Origin: Acanthosoma haemorrhoidale
Taxonomy: Eukaryota; Arthropoda; Insecta; Hemiptera; Acanthosomatidae
Direction of reading: 5' to 3'
NCBI GenBank assembly: GCA_930367205.1
Contig: OV884009.1
Span: 32,931,841 to 32,995,840 of the forward strand
Length of the DNA: 64,000 bases
The notes under the pieces were generated by a model. The model was given only the letters and a program-made list of their open reading frames with translations. It was not told where the DNA came from and made no database searches. A program made the translations under genes and the position numbers. Shown here in pieces: positions 1 to 9,356 of the stretch; the stretch's first letter is position 1, and each line of letters starts with the position of its first letter.

Positions 1-660
1 CACCGCACATGCGAAGATTCATTAGAAAGCAGCATAGATAAGTTTCGATTGCGGGCGGGACTTGGGGGAACAACGCCCACTTAAATGCACAAAGTCAACA
101 ACAGAAAATAACTATAACAGATATATACATATTTTATTTTATTTCTGTTTGACATTTGAAAGGAGTCAAGGGACAACATCAAGCGATGTACAATAGTCGG
201 TCAGTGACTCTTGGATGGTAAAGTGTTAGGTCAAGCATCGACGGTAGACTCAAAAAAACTGAGAAGCAAACACATTGGTGAATATATTAGGGTGAGTGTG
301 GTGAGTGATCATCGGCATAATAAACTACTCGCAATTTTTCACTGACAATACTTCCTTCAATTTGATTAAAAATGCGGTTACTTTGGAATATATTTAAAAA
401 TTTTCTGTTACCGTCTTTGATGTGTTATTAAGGACTACACTGCATGAGACCCTGTTCCAAATTAAGCTTAATATAGTAATATTTATATTTCGTTACATCC
501 AGTTTAAAAAAAAAAAATTATCTTTTAAAAATTGTAACGCTTAACGATTCGGCCAATATATAACAATTTATTGCCTAAAATAATTTGAAAGTAATATCAT
601 GCTCAGGTGTGAGTTTACTGCTTCCGATCTTATTATGTTTTTGTATTTAATTGCCTTCAA
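1..660. other. AT-rich DNA, no gene seen
   Basis: I see no supported coding region, RNA gene or repeat here. The stretch is AT-rich with short A and T runs. A minus-strand frame of 99 codons (568-867) overlaps its right end, but it has no recognisable domain and runs through the hammerhead-like motif, so I treat it as chance. Confidence 0.6.
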
Positions 661-681
661 TATATGTAAATGTATGTAGTC

Positions 682-709
682 CTGACGAGACCTAAATAGG
701 TGAAACGTC
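682..709 (+). ncRNA. Hammerhead-ribozyme-like core
   Basis: The plus strand reads CTGACGAG, then ACC, a six-base loop TAAATA, GGT, then GAAACGTC. This matches the order of the hammerhead catalytic core: CUGANGA, stem II with loop, GAAA, then stem III and a GUC-type cleavage triplet. Such cores are known in Penelope-like retroelements, retrozymes and some SINE-like repeats, where they self-cleave tandem transcripts. Oddities: G689, normally paired at the base of stem II, has no partner C before GAAA, and I cannot find convincing stem I or stem III partners nearby. It may therefore be a decayed copy or one that only works as a dimer. No Penelope-like reverse transcriptase or GIY-YIG domain is visible beside it. 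Confidence 0.5.
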
Positions 710-719
710 GATGATGCCA

Positions 720-1821
720 TATCAATAAAAAATGTTTTGGGAGAGGCTTGAAGCATTTTTTTAAAAAAATAACTCTTAGACAATATATATGAATCAATGT
801 AAAGGTGCCTCTGTTTGAGAGTTTTTCTGAATTGTAATATTATTTTGCGTGAGACCAACCAAATCATTCAGCCCTTTCAAGTCTCCAAATTTTAGGTGTC
901 ACCTCCAGTCATTCATATTTTTTGGCTAAAGAGTACGGTGATTAATGCGGTGTTCTGTTATGAGATTAAAAATATTTTTTCTGTAAGGCACATCTATACT
1001 CCGATGGTACGTGAAGATCCTAGGGGAGGATTCATCAGGAGAAACTTTAAAAACAAATACACGGCGTTCACCCCCTTATGAATATTCCAGTTCGAGTCAA
1101 CACAATTTAGTAGCTCGCCGGAGAAGAGGCCTGCCCTGACCGCAAATACCATTTACATATAAGACTCCTGTGTCTCCCCTCCTTGTTTTATGGACTCTTC
1201 CCCTAGCGAAAAAATTACCATGTAAACTCTGTTTGAAATCCCCTACCGCCTCACTTAATTTGGGGCCCTCTCCTTTATGATGCATAATGAATACCGCACT
1301 GCCTCTTGTATATACATGAAAGAGTTGCGAAAATTGAACAAGACCCGAAACCTAGGAAGGGATCGAATTCGGACTAAGGAAGTTAATGTCACCAAGTCCA
1401 AAAACAACATTAAAGGACTAGTCAAGTCTCAGATCATCATCTTCATCATCATCAGATCACATTGGGTTGTGATCATCATCTAGAGAGCTAACTACTTCTG
1501 GTCTAAAAATATACTTGCGTACGCCCCTGACTACTAACTTATATGTATATGTATATATATACATATGGCCCGCCAACATAACGTTTCAATTTATTTTTTA
1601 TTAAAGTTCCCATTTACTCATATTCCAGGACCAACGTTTTGTATTTGATAGGTGCAGGAAGAATTTACAGCGAATTAGAAGGATAATGGCAACACATTCT
1701 GCCTAAATTTACCTCTGGGATAAATATAATCACTGATAAAGAGAACAATATTTTGAATATGGATTTTTGTACAAAAAAAACTTGATTGAAAATTGGATGA
1801 GTAAAGATTTTTAATTTTTGA
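720..1821. other. No gene seen; short simple repeats
   Basis: No supported gene. There is a cluster of ATC repeats around 1434-1490 and an alternating TA/TG tract at about 1540-1566. The 1100-1290 part is somewhat more GC-rich and of higher complexity. Small ORFs on both strands have no recognisable motif. Confidence 0.5.
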
Positions 1822-2300
1822 TAATTCTTGAAATCGTCCCCTCCATGATCATAAAATTCCGTAGTAACATATCCAACCACCCTAATCCCCCTGCACAGTC
1901 ATTACACTGCGCCACTCATCCCTATAATCCTCCTCGGAGACTAAAACGGCAGTGGCCTATTGACCTGCTATAAATACGTGATAGTTGAAGTCGTGGCAGG
2001 GGCTAGTTTCTCCAATCATGTCCTGAGCGCCTGTGGCTCTCGCCCTCTTGGTCAGGCTTTACTCTTATCCGGTGACGCGGCAGGCGGAGGAGCGTGGGAC
2101 TTCCCAAGACTCCATTTCCTCTTCCACATGCGAGGGAGGTGACAACCATGTGGATTTGGGAGGTCTCTGGGCTGTTTGTAAATACTGTATGTTTGAGCGA
2201 ATGAATGAAAATTGTAAATATGGTATGAATGAGAACATTTATCAGAAAAACGTATTGCCTAATAAGGCAGATGATAATTTTATCATAATTAAGTTGTTGT
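1822..2300 (+). mobile_element. Jockey-family 3' fragment
   Basis: This matches the last part of ORF2 and the 3' untranslated region of the Jockey family seen in the 15161-19550 copy. It includes the segment that encodes the ORF2 C-terminal HPYNPPRRLK-type peptide, the GC-rich 3' region and the tail ending in TTTTATCATAATTAAG. It is truncated at the 5' end and its reading frame is broken. It is an ordinary 5'-truncated insertion; I see no clear target-site duplication. Confidence 0.8.
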
Positions 2301-4284
2301 TAACATATAAAAAATTGTTGATAATTTTCATGCTTTGCCTTAAAAATGTATACCCGATTTGGCGGTTATAGACGCTTAGGGTGGGCACTCTGAGCCCAAA
2401 ACAGTTTTCAAATTTCAAATACAAGAATAGATCCGTCGTAATCAGCAGTTCTTGTTCCCCCCCCCCCAAAATAAAAGTTCTGTGTGCCCCCCTGATACTT
2501 ATTACGTGTTGGTTTGACTAAAATAATGGGAAATATAAAAAAACACCGTTAACTGTTAAAAAAGTTGGACCACTGTTTCACTTTTAATTCATAAAATTTC
2601 TAAGTAATGAATTGTGAATTCATTGTGAGCCGTGAGTATATCAATGAGTTGTTGGGTTTATTGGGGAATTTTCTTTGGTTGATAAAAAACCGACTTTATT
2701 TGTGGACAACGCTTTGACGTATTATGTATTTACGCATCAGGCCATAGCGAGAATACCTTTCAGACCATTGTGACGACTGCTTAAAGGGCGAACCGAGCAA
2801 ACGGCGAAACAGGAAGACAAGTTAACATCGCTCAACCCAAGTCAATTTCTAAACAAACGCTTTATTTATTTATAACAAAAATATAGTTATGCAAACCCAC
2901 AACGCCTTTCGAACCAACTTCCATAAGCGAATTAATGACGAATACAGAAAATCAATCCTAAAAAAGAATATTTATAGTTCTTTTTCTCGAATCTTTTCGC
3001 TGTTTGCATTTGTTTTATTATGATTAATTATGAAACCGTCAAAATTTTGAAATAAATACAGCGATATTTTGAATGGAAACAAACAAAATTTTAAGAATAT
3101 AATAATCACCTTGAAATAGAACAAATATATATTGAAAAGTTGGGTTCCTTCACAAGATCTTTGCAGTGTTCCAGCAAGATAAATATTGAATGGTCTCGTT
3201 CTTTGTGACAGAAAACGGTGAGGTTTTCACATAAGAAAAATATTTTTGATAAGTGTTCAATGAAATAATTGACACCTCTTAAAAAATTAAGAGAAGTGAC
3301 CAACGGCGTAAGGTAAAATTGGAAAAAATACCATTCGTTTAGTAGTGATTCATTTGTTCATTATTTAATCGAGTGGATTTGATTTGCGTCAACGCCAACC
3401 CCCTTGGTAGCTTGGCAGGTGCTTCCCCTGCAGAACCAATCAAGTTCGAGGCTAGTTAGGGAAAGAGCTAGATTAGAAGTGGGTAGAGACAGAGGGCCGG
3501 GGTATTAGTCGGACCTTGCTCAATGGCTCGTGCAAGGATATGCGGAAAGGGAAATAGAAATTGGGGTTGATCAGGGGTGAGCTGAGCCCACTCATTATCC
3601 CCGAGGAAGGTGGGAGGTTGGGAGGTCGGGAGGACGGAAGACGAAGGGCCAATGTACGGAATGGAAAAGGATTACTTCTGCAACATTACTCCTACCCGCA
3701 GCCTCTTTCCTATATTCACAGGCCGGGCTCATTTTAATCTAAGGCCGGCCGGCAGGCCCTACAGTCACCCACCTATTTAGCTTTCCCGGCTTTTCATCCA
3801 GTTTGATACTTTAATCTGGACAACCTAAAGGGAAACGTCTTGGTACGCGTGGGAATAACTCCTTTGATAGATTTTGCAGCAACCATAATAGGTTCATTTC
3901 AACAAGTCCTCTGAAAAAATATAGTTTTTAATCATAATAAAAAAAAAACCCTTGTGAAGAGAAAAAGGACGAAAATCGACGTAAAAGTAGAGTGATAAAC
4001 ATAACCTCTCCACTTTTAATAAAATCTTTTTTTAAATGCACAAGTATTATTATAAGCAGTGCTTATGACTTCAGTTTATTAGTGACTCATTTCTTCGGGG
4101 GTGGGGAGGGGAAGTTTCTTTGGCAAAAACCACTTCACTTGACTTTGAATGAATCACAAGGAATAATTGGTTTGGAAGAAGTCACGCTGAGATAGGAGAA
4201 TAGTGCATTAGCATACGGATGAAGATGGCCAAAGAGGTGGAAACCTCTCTAACATAAATTTGACTTTCTTAACCCAATTCTCAT
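2301..4284. other. No gene; AT-rich with a GC-rich block at 3385-3790
   Basis: No coding region is supported. The interval is AT-rich except for 3385-3790, which is clearly more GC-rich and of high complexity, with G runs and a GGCCGGCCGG stretch near 3744. This block is not a copy of anything else I recognise in the window. It could be conserved noncoding DNA, but sequence alone does not show that. Confidence 0.5.
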
Positions 4285-4345
4285 CTTCAAACAGCTCCTC
4301 TCATGAGGCTTTCAACCCTGTCCAGACACATCCCCTAAAGAAAAA
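4285..4345 (-). repeat. SINE-family fragment (weak)
   Basis: The plus-strand segment with TTTCAACCCTG, then CCAGACACATCCC, resembles TTTCAGCCCTGACCAGATACATCCC in the SINE copy at 52896-53130, in the same orientation. Only this short stretch matches, so it would be a decayed partial copy. Confidence 0.35.
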
Positions 4346-4546
4346 ATCCTTGGAACTTTGTGAAAAATCTTCGAACTTGTGTCTCAAATGTTAGAAGTCA
4401 ACCACTAGACTAAGGGGACGGTCTTCTTTTTAATAATGTTCTACTTTTACGCTTTTTCAGCAAAAATCGTAGCAATTGCAAATTATACATAAAAGGGGAA
4501 ACTATTTTAAAGCGCTGATGGAGCGGATGTTTGAAAAACTTGGTGG

Positions 4547-4590
4547 TATATAAAACTGTTAATAATTTCATGTGTCACCGCATCAGTCGC
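4547..4590 (+). promoter_or_regulatory. Possible TATA/initiator core promoter
   Basis: A strong TATA element, TATATAAAA (4547-4555), is followed by TCAGTC (4583-4588), which fits the arthropod initiator TCAGT. The spacing from the first T of TATA to the initiator A is 38 bases, a little longer than usual. No convincing coding exon follows; an ATG at 4624 is followed within a few codons by a GTAAAA that could be a splice donor, which is speculation. It may equally be a chance combination in AT-rich DNA. Confidence 0.3.
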
Positions 4591-4599
4591 AGACTACAC

Positions 4600-7254
4600 A
4601 CCAGTTCATTAAAAACTTTTTGAATGGTTGTAAAAAGACTACTTGCTATTTTTTATAAAATATTGCTAAAATAATGTGAAATTCCCGGTTTAGTACGGTT
4701 TATATCATTGGTTGTCTTATAAATAACGTTTGCGCTACTGTCTTTGATGTTTTCTAAAATGAAGAAAATCGTTGCTTCAAACCTAAAATGTTGTCTTTGA
4801 CTTCATAACTATTTATGAAGCGTAATCAAATTTCAGAGCCATTGGGTCACTGTTGAATGACGATTTATCTCCTGTTTTAATGTTTCTGCAATCAACTCTG
4901 AAGAGGTTGAGCCAAGGAAAGTCAACTCCTGAGTAGAACTCATACGCTGAATAGAGATGAGCAGCAGTAGGTGTTGTGACCTGGCTGTTTGAGTTAGATA
5001 TTAGTAGCGGAGATCCGATAGATAGTCAGGTCCCAGGTGAAGGTTCCAAAGAGCCGGGTCGTGATTAGACATAACCCGGGTGCCAGTAATGGTGGGAGCC
5101 TCCTGTTCACTATTCAATAGCTTTCTTTCACATTGACATTTCAGTATTGACTTGATAAATGTGTTCAGGACGTCCATTGAGGGGGAGAGGGTGTCGGTTT
5201 GAATAGCTCAAAGAGTTTGCTAGGTGTGGGAAAGAAAAAAAAAAAGACGAGGCGCTTTTTGACGACCGGTCGGGCACGGAGGGTTAAAAAAAATAAACTT
5301 GGATTTATAGAAGTGTTGAGGCCGTTTGTGAATGGACCCAGCTTCCCATTGACAGATAATCGGCCCTCCAAGTCCCAGACCGGATTAAGCTATTCTTCCC
5401 TCCTCTCAATGGACAGCCTTCAGCCTTTCCTAAGTCAAGGCTTTTTTCATAGGATTTTTTTTATAAAATACGGAGATATTATGGTACTACTATGGAGAAA
5501 ATAACCCTTTTTTTAAATACCTTTATGGTGCTACTGGGATGAATCGGTTGTCTACTTTGGTAAAGTATAATCATTACAAAAGAAAACAGAAAACCTCAAT
5601 CCCCGCATTCACAGTTTTCTATATAATTATGTATTTAAATACTTATTCTCTGATATTGTAAATAAATCAACTGACCAGCTTCCATACTCTAAGACTGGCA
5701 TTATTTTCAGAATTGTAAAACAAACGAATGTAATAAGTACGGAGCAGAAATGTAGTAAAAAAGTTTTTTTCAATGTCTTTAATTGTTACACTTTACAATT
5801 TTCTTATCCAACATTAATAATGGATCTCGAAGATATCATTGATACCTTATCCACAATTCCACTAACGCAACATGTACATTTCTCAAGCATGCCTCCAGCC
5901 AGTGAAGCTGGTGAAAAGGCACTCTCCGACCAGTTTGCTATTTGCCGAGAACCAGAATAAGTGAAGGAGAGACACAGATGCTCGCGCACAAGGACCATAT
6001 TACACACAAACACCATTAGAATTAGACTTTAGGTGGCGAGGAGAATGGTATGGATGAGTACTGTAGTTGACTATAGACTATAAGTCCCAAAAGATGTCAA
6101 TAAATTTTAATAAAGTACTAAGTAACAAGAAAATATACTTTTTTTTATTGGTTGTGAAAGAAGCCTACAATGCAAACTATCAAACCTATAAATAAAACAT
6201 TAGTTGAGTTAAAGTATTCAGGAGGATTGGTGGTTTTAATGAAGTTTAATGATTATTGTTAAAAAAACATTTAATTTACCTTACTCAAAACAGAAAATTA
6301 TACAATCCTCCTTGCAGATAGGAGTGGAAGCTACCTCAAAATATTCTCTAACCAACCTCTCATTGTTCTGTGTTTTCCCCCTATTGTCCTGATCGTCTGC
6401 GGCTCTCAAACTCTCTCTCAGATCCACTGTCTATATTAACTAGTCCATTGGGAGGGAATCCCCTTGAACCAGGCTTTTTACCTTCCTCTACCAGAGAATA
6501 TCTCGCAATGGGTATTCCTATACTTGCTTATGTTGTATTTAATGACCTAGAGGTAACCAATAAACCTTTATGGGCCTTCCTTATTTTTATCTAACTTTAT
6601 TCTGTTTAGTTATGAGCTATGAATGATAGAGATGAAAGATAGTAAGTATAGCAATAATGAGATCATTTAAGTCTGGCACCTTATCCCTTTTGGGTCAGAT
6701 TATATGTTTTTGGACATAAATGAATATCTCTTTTCTCTACCCTGTCTTTCTTAAGAAACTGTTATAAATTTGTCAGATTATTTTGTTTTAATCTAGCAGC
6801 GTTTCATAGGATTATTTTTATGAGAATATTGGAAATAAATTTATTTGAATATAAAATAATTTGATAGGAAGTAAAGGGTTTATTTTTTCTGGGACAAAGT
6901 AAATCTTATTAATGAACGTGAAAAACCTACTGGGTATGGTTGTGTAACCTTAGCCATGCGGATCAAATATTAGAAATTTTCTCAGTTGGAACTTTCGAAA
7001 TTAGACAGTTATCAAGTTATCGAAAGAGTTATCAAGACAGCTTAGTCTATTTTTCTATAATTCATGTCAATGGATTTTACCTCAAAACTATAAACTTTTT
7101 ACAGCCACTATAGTAAGACACTTTTGTCTGCGCCAGTGACCAACTTCCAGCTCAAGAATTCAGTACAAAAATGGAATAAATAGGCTCAAAATAATAATTT
7201 TTTTTTTAGTAATAACTGCTTCTTAACAAAACATTTATAATACAAGTACAGGCA
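4600..7254. other. No gene seen in AT-rich DNA
   Basis: I see no recognisable coding region, RNA gene or mobile element. The 101-codon plus frame at 5199-5504 and its 68-codon minus-strand counterpart contain low-complexity runs from A and T tracts and look like chance. The 70-codon minus frame at 5804-6016 also has no recognisable motif. Confidence 0.5.
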
Positions 7255-7445
7255 AAATAGTGCATCTTAAGGTTGATTTCAACCAAAAATCTCACAAAGT
7301 CTGAAAATGATAGAAATGGGTTTTAGGGTCACACGTGACCATGGACCGGGGGATTTTATTTAATCTGTTTGTTGAGTTTAATCATATTTGTACCTTTTGA
7401 GGATGATTAAAACCCAAAATGCATTGCACAAAGTCTAAACATTAA
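7255..7445 (-). repeat. Possible diverged relative of the 206-bp satellite
   Basis: Read on the minus strand, this stretch contains TTTAGACTTTGTGCAATGCA followed shortly by TTTTAATCATCCT. It also has a segment ending in GTGTGACC with AAACCC after it. These resemble the satellite unit (TTTTTAGACTACATGCAATG, then GATTATAATCGACCTTAAG) and the left flank of the array. Similarity is patchy, so this may be an old single monomer or a member of a parent repeat family. Confidence 0.3.
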
Positions 7446-7948
7446 AAAAAAAAATAGTTAATTACTATTTTATAGACAGGTGTTACCTGATCTAGTTGAA
7501 ATAGAACACAACATATGTTTGATTATAGTGATTCGCTCTGAAGACTTACTGTTGAGTTTGAAGGGTCTATAAGTATTAAAGTGAGACAGAATCATCTTTA
7601 TCTGACTAGGAGATTACTAACTTCAATTAGCTCAACAATAGTAATAATGGTATAATTTAAATGTAATATATTCCCTTATATAATAATATTGTATTCCCTT
7701 ATATAATAATATTAAGCATAAATTATATTCCGAATTCCTTATTACTAGGTAAATTGAATTTTCTTTTCTAAATTATTATATGGAATAGTTAAATTATCAA
7801 TTTATTATATACAATATTTATAATATATTATTATATATTTCGTAGAATTGCCTTAAAAGTGGATGCTAATAATCATAGCTAGTGAATTATCGATTTTAGG
7901 ATACTATTAAGGAAGAGGGGTCAATATAACAGTACCAAAATTCATAAA
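7446..7948. other. Very AT-rich spacer with a short duplication
   Basis: No gene. A segment of about 21-24 bases (ATTCCCTTATATAATAATAT) is present twice in tandem at about 7668-7712. The rest is AT-rich up to the ATG of the gag-like ORF. Confidence 0.6.
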
Positions 7949-8854
7949 ATGGAAAGAATAGAAGCTCAGTCATCGTCATACCAAAATGAGAGAGGTGAAT
8001 TCAACCGTGGCAATATTCCAGGATCTAGTCAGCTACTGCCAGGAACCGAAGATGAACTATTGCAATTCCTCCCACCGACTTTGGCTAGGACCTATGACCA
8101 TTTCCCTCCTATCGTAGTAAACGCCATATTTAAAAACTACTACGAGGTGGCCACAAAACTAAACATTTACCTATCTGAGGTTAACATAACCCAAAAGCTA
8201 AATAGCACAGTAATGCTTACATATTGCAGAGAGGACTTTGAAAGGTTAAAGGTCCAATTGATGACATTAAACTACACATTTCACACGTTCACACCGTGCA
8301 AGAACTTACACCCCAAAGTGATTTTAAGTGGAATCCTTGCTCAGGATGCTCCCGAATACGTTATGTATGATCTACGAAGCCAAGGATTAAATGTAAGCAA
8401 TATATTTCCTATAGTCAAACGCACAATGACCGGTCCCATTAATGTCCCAGTCTCGATCGTAGTATTAGAAAATATAAGAGAAATATTCAAACTTAAATGG
8501 ATTATATACTGCTGCCAAGTTCCTATCCAATGGAAAAGATACGTGCCTAAACCCAAAATTACGCAATGTAACAATTGCCTTCAGTTTTATCACGTGGCTT
8601 CTAACTGTTTTAAAAAATCGAGATGCTTTCAATGCGCAGAAGAACACCATTCCAGAAACTGTCCATATATTGGTGAAGATAGTTTCAAGCCTAAATGCAT
8701 CAATTGTGGTGATGAACACTTTGCCAACTCAAAATTTTGCCCCGTTTATATCATGCAGGCTAAATTATACAAAACATCCTCAGGATCAAAAACGGACGCT
8801 CACAATACATTCAGGGACCGAAACATAGCTTCCCCTGATTCTTCACAACACTAG
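7949..8854 (+). CDS. Gag-like ORF1 protein with CCHC knuckles
   Basis: This intact 301-codon ORF has a normal ATG start and no frameshift. It resembles ORF1/gag proteins of Jockey-type non-LTR retrotransposons, which bind element RNA. Residues about 130-200 look like the pre-C2HC domain (DLRSQGLNVSNIFPI is typical). Three cysteine/histidine knuckles follow: CNNCLQFYHVASNC, CFQCAEEHHSRNC and CINCGDEHFANSKFC, at about residues 207-265. The first half is not recognised. It differs from the ORF1 of the Jockey family at 15161-19550, so it belongs to another family. No matching ORF2 follows; an A-rich tail begins about 25 bases after the stop. It could be a gag-only retroposon, a stranded ORF1, or a domesticated gag gene. 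The family call is secure; the present function is unknown. Confidence 0.8.
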   Translation: MERIEAQSSSYQNERGEFNRGNIPGSSQLLPGTEDELLQFLPPTLARTYDHFPPIVVNAIFKNYYEVATKLNIYLSEVNITQKLNSTVMLTYCREDFERLKVQLMTLNYTFHTFTPCKNLHPKVILSGILAQDAPEYVMYDLRSQGLNVSNIFPIVKRTMTGPINVPVSIVVLENIREIFKLKWIIYCCQVPIQWKRYVPKPKITQCNNCLQFYHVASNCFKKSRCFQCAEEHHSRNCPYIGEDSFKPKCINCGDEHFANSKFCPVYIMQAKLYKTSSGSKTDAHNTFRDRNIASPDSSQH

Positions 8855-8879
8855 TATCATTTTTGAAGAATAGTTAATT

Positions 8880-9152
8880 CAAAAAAAAAAAAAAAATTAA
8901 AAAAAGTGTAAATACCAAAAAAAAATATATAAACTAAAAAAAAAGTATTAAAACTAAAAAACTAAAAAAAAATATAAAAAATAAAAAAAATAAAAAAAAG
9001 AATAAAACTAAAAAAACTAAAAAAATTATAAAAAATAAAAAAAAGAATAAAACTAAAAAAACTAAAAAAATAAAAAAAAATAAAAAAAATAAAAAAAAGA
9101 ATAAAACTAAAAAAACTAAAAAAAAATATTAAAAAAAAAAAAAAAAAAAAAG
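8880..9152 (+). repeat. A-rich minisatellite after the gag-like ORF
   Basis: Nearly pure A with scattered T, C and G. The phrase GAATAAAACTAAAAAAACTA recurs at about 9000, 9044 and 9099, so this is a degenerate tandem repeat of about 44-55 bases rather than a simple poly(A). The minus-strand Phe-rich frame across it is an artefact of composition. It may have grown from the poly(A) tail of a retroposed gag transcript. Confidence 0.7.
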
Positions 9153-9356
9153 TGGTTTTATAGGGCTTGACTCCGTCGGGCGAAGTTCCACTATAAAAAA
9201 ACATATAACGAAACCACAGGCAGGACCTCTTGGGTGGTTTGGAACTCTGCCTGAACAGAAATTGAGTCGATTAATATTTGAAAGACAACACAAATATAAC
9301 AATAGCTGAACTCCATAAAACACGATTGTTATTAATTATTTAATTTCTTCGTGAAG
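9153..9356. other. Unassigned spacer
   Basis: About 200 bases of ordinary-complexity sequence between the A-rich repeat and the Jockey ORF2 copy. I see no gene. It contains GTGGTTTTATAGGGC and, further on, a CAGGCAGGACC segment, neither of which I can assign. Confidence 0.4.

Noticed and set aside
568..867. 99-codon minus-strand ORF near the left end
   Set aside because: It spans the hammerhead-like motif and A/T runs, lacks a domain, and is expected by chance at this composition.
3814..3840. CTGGACAACCTAAAGGGAAACGTC, slightly like the hammerhead core
   Set aside because: The essential CUGANGA is disrupted and no stem II can form, so the resemblance is probably chance.
8962..9204. 80-codon minus-strand ORF made almost only of Phe
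   Set aside because: It is the translation of the A-rich minisatellite on the other strand, not a protein.
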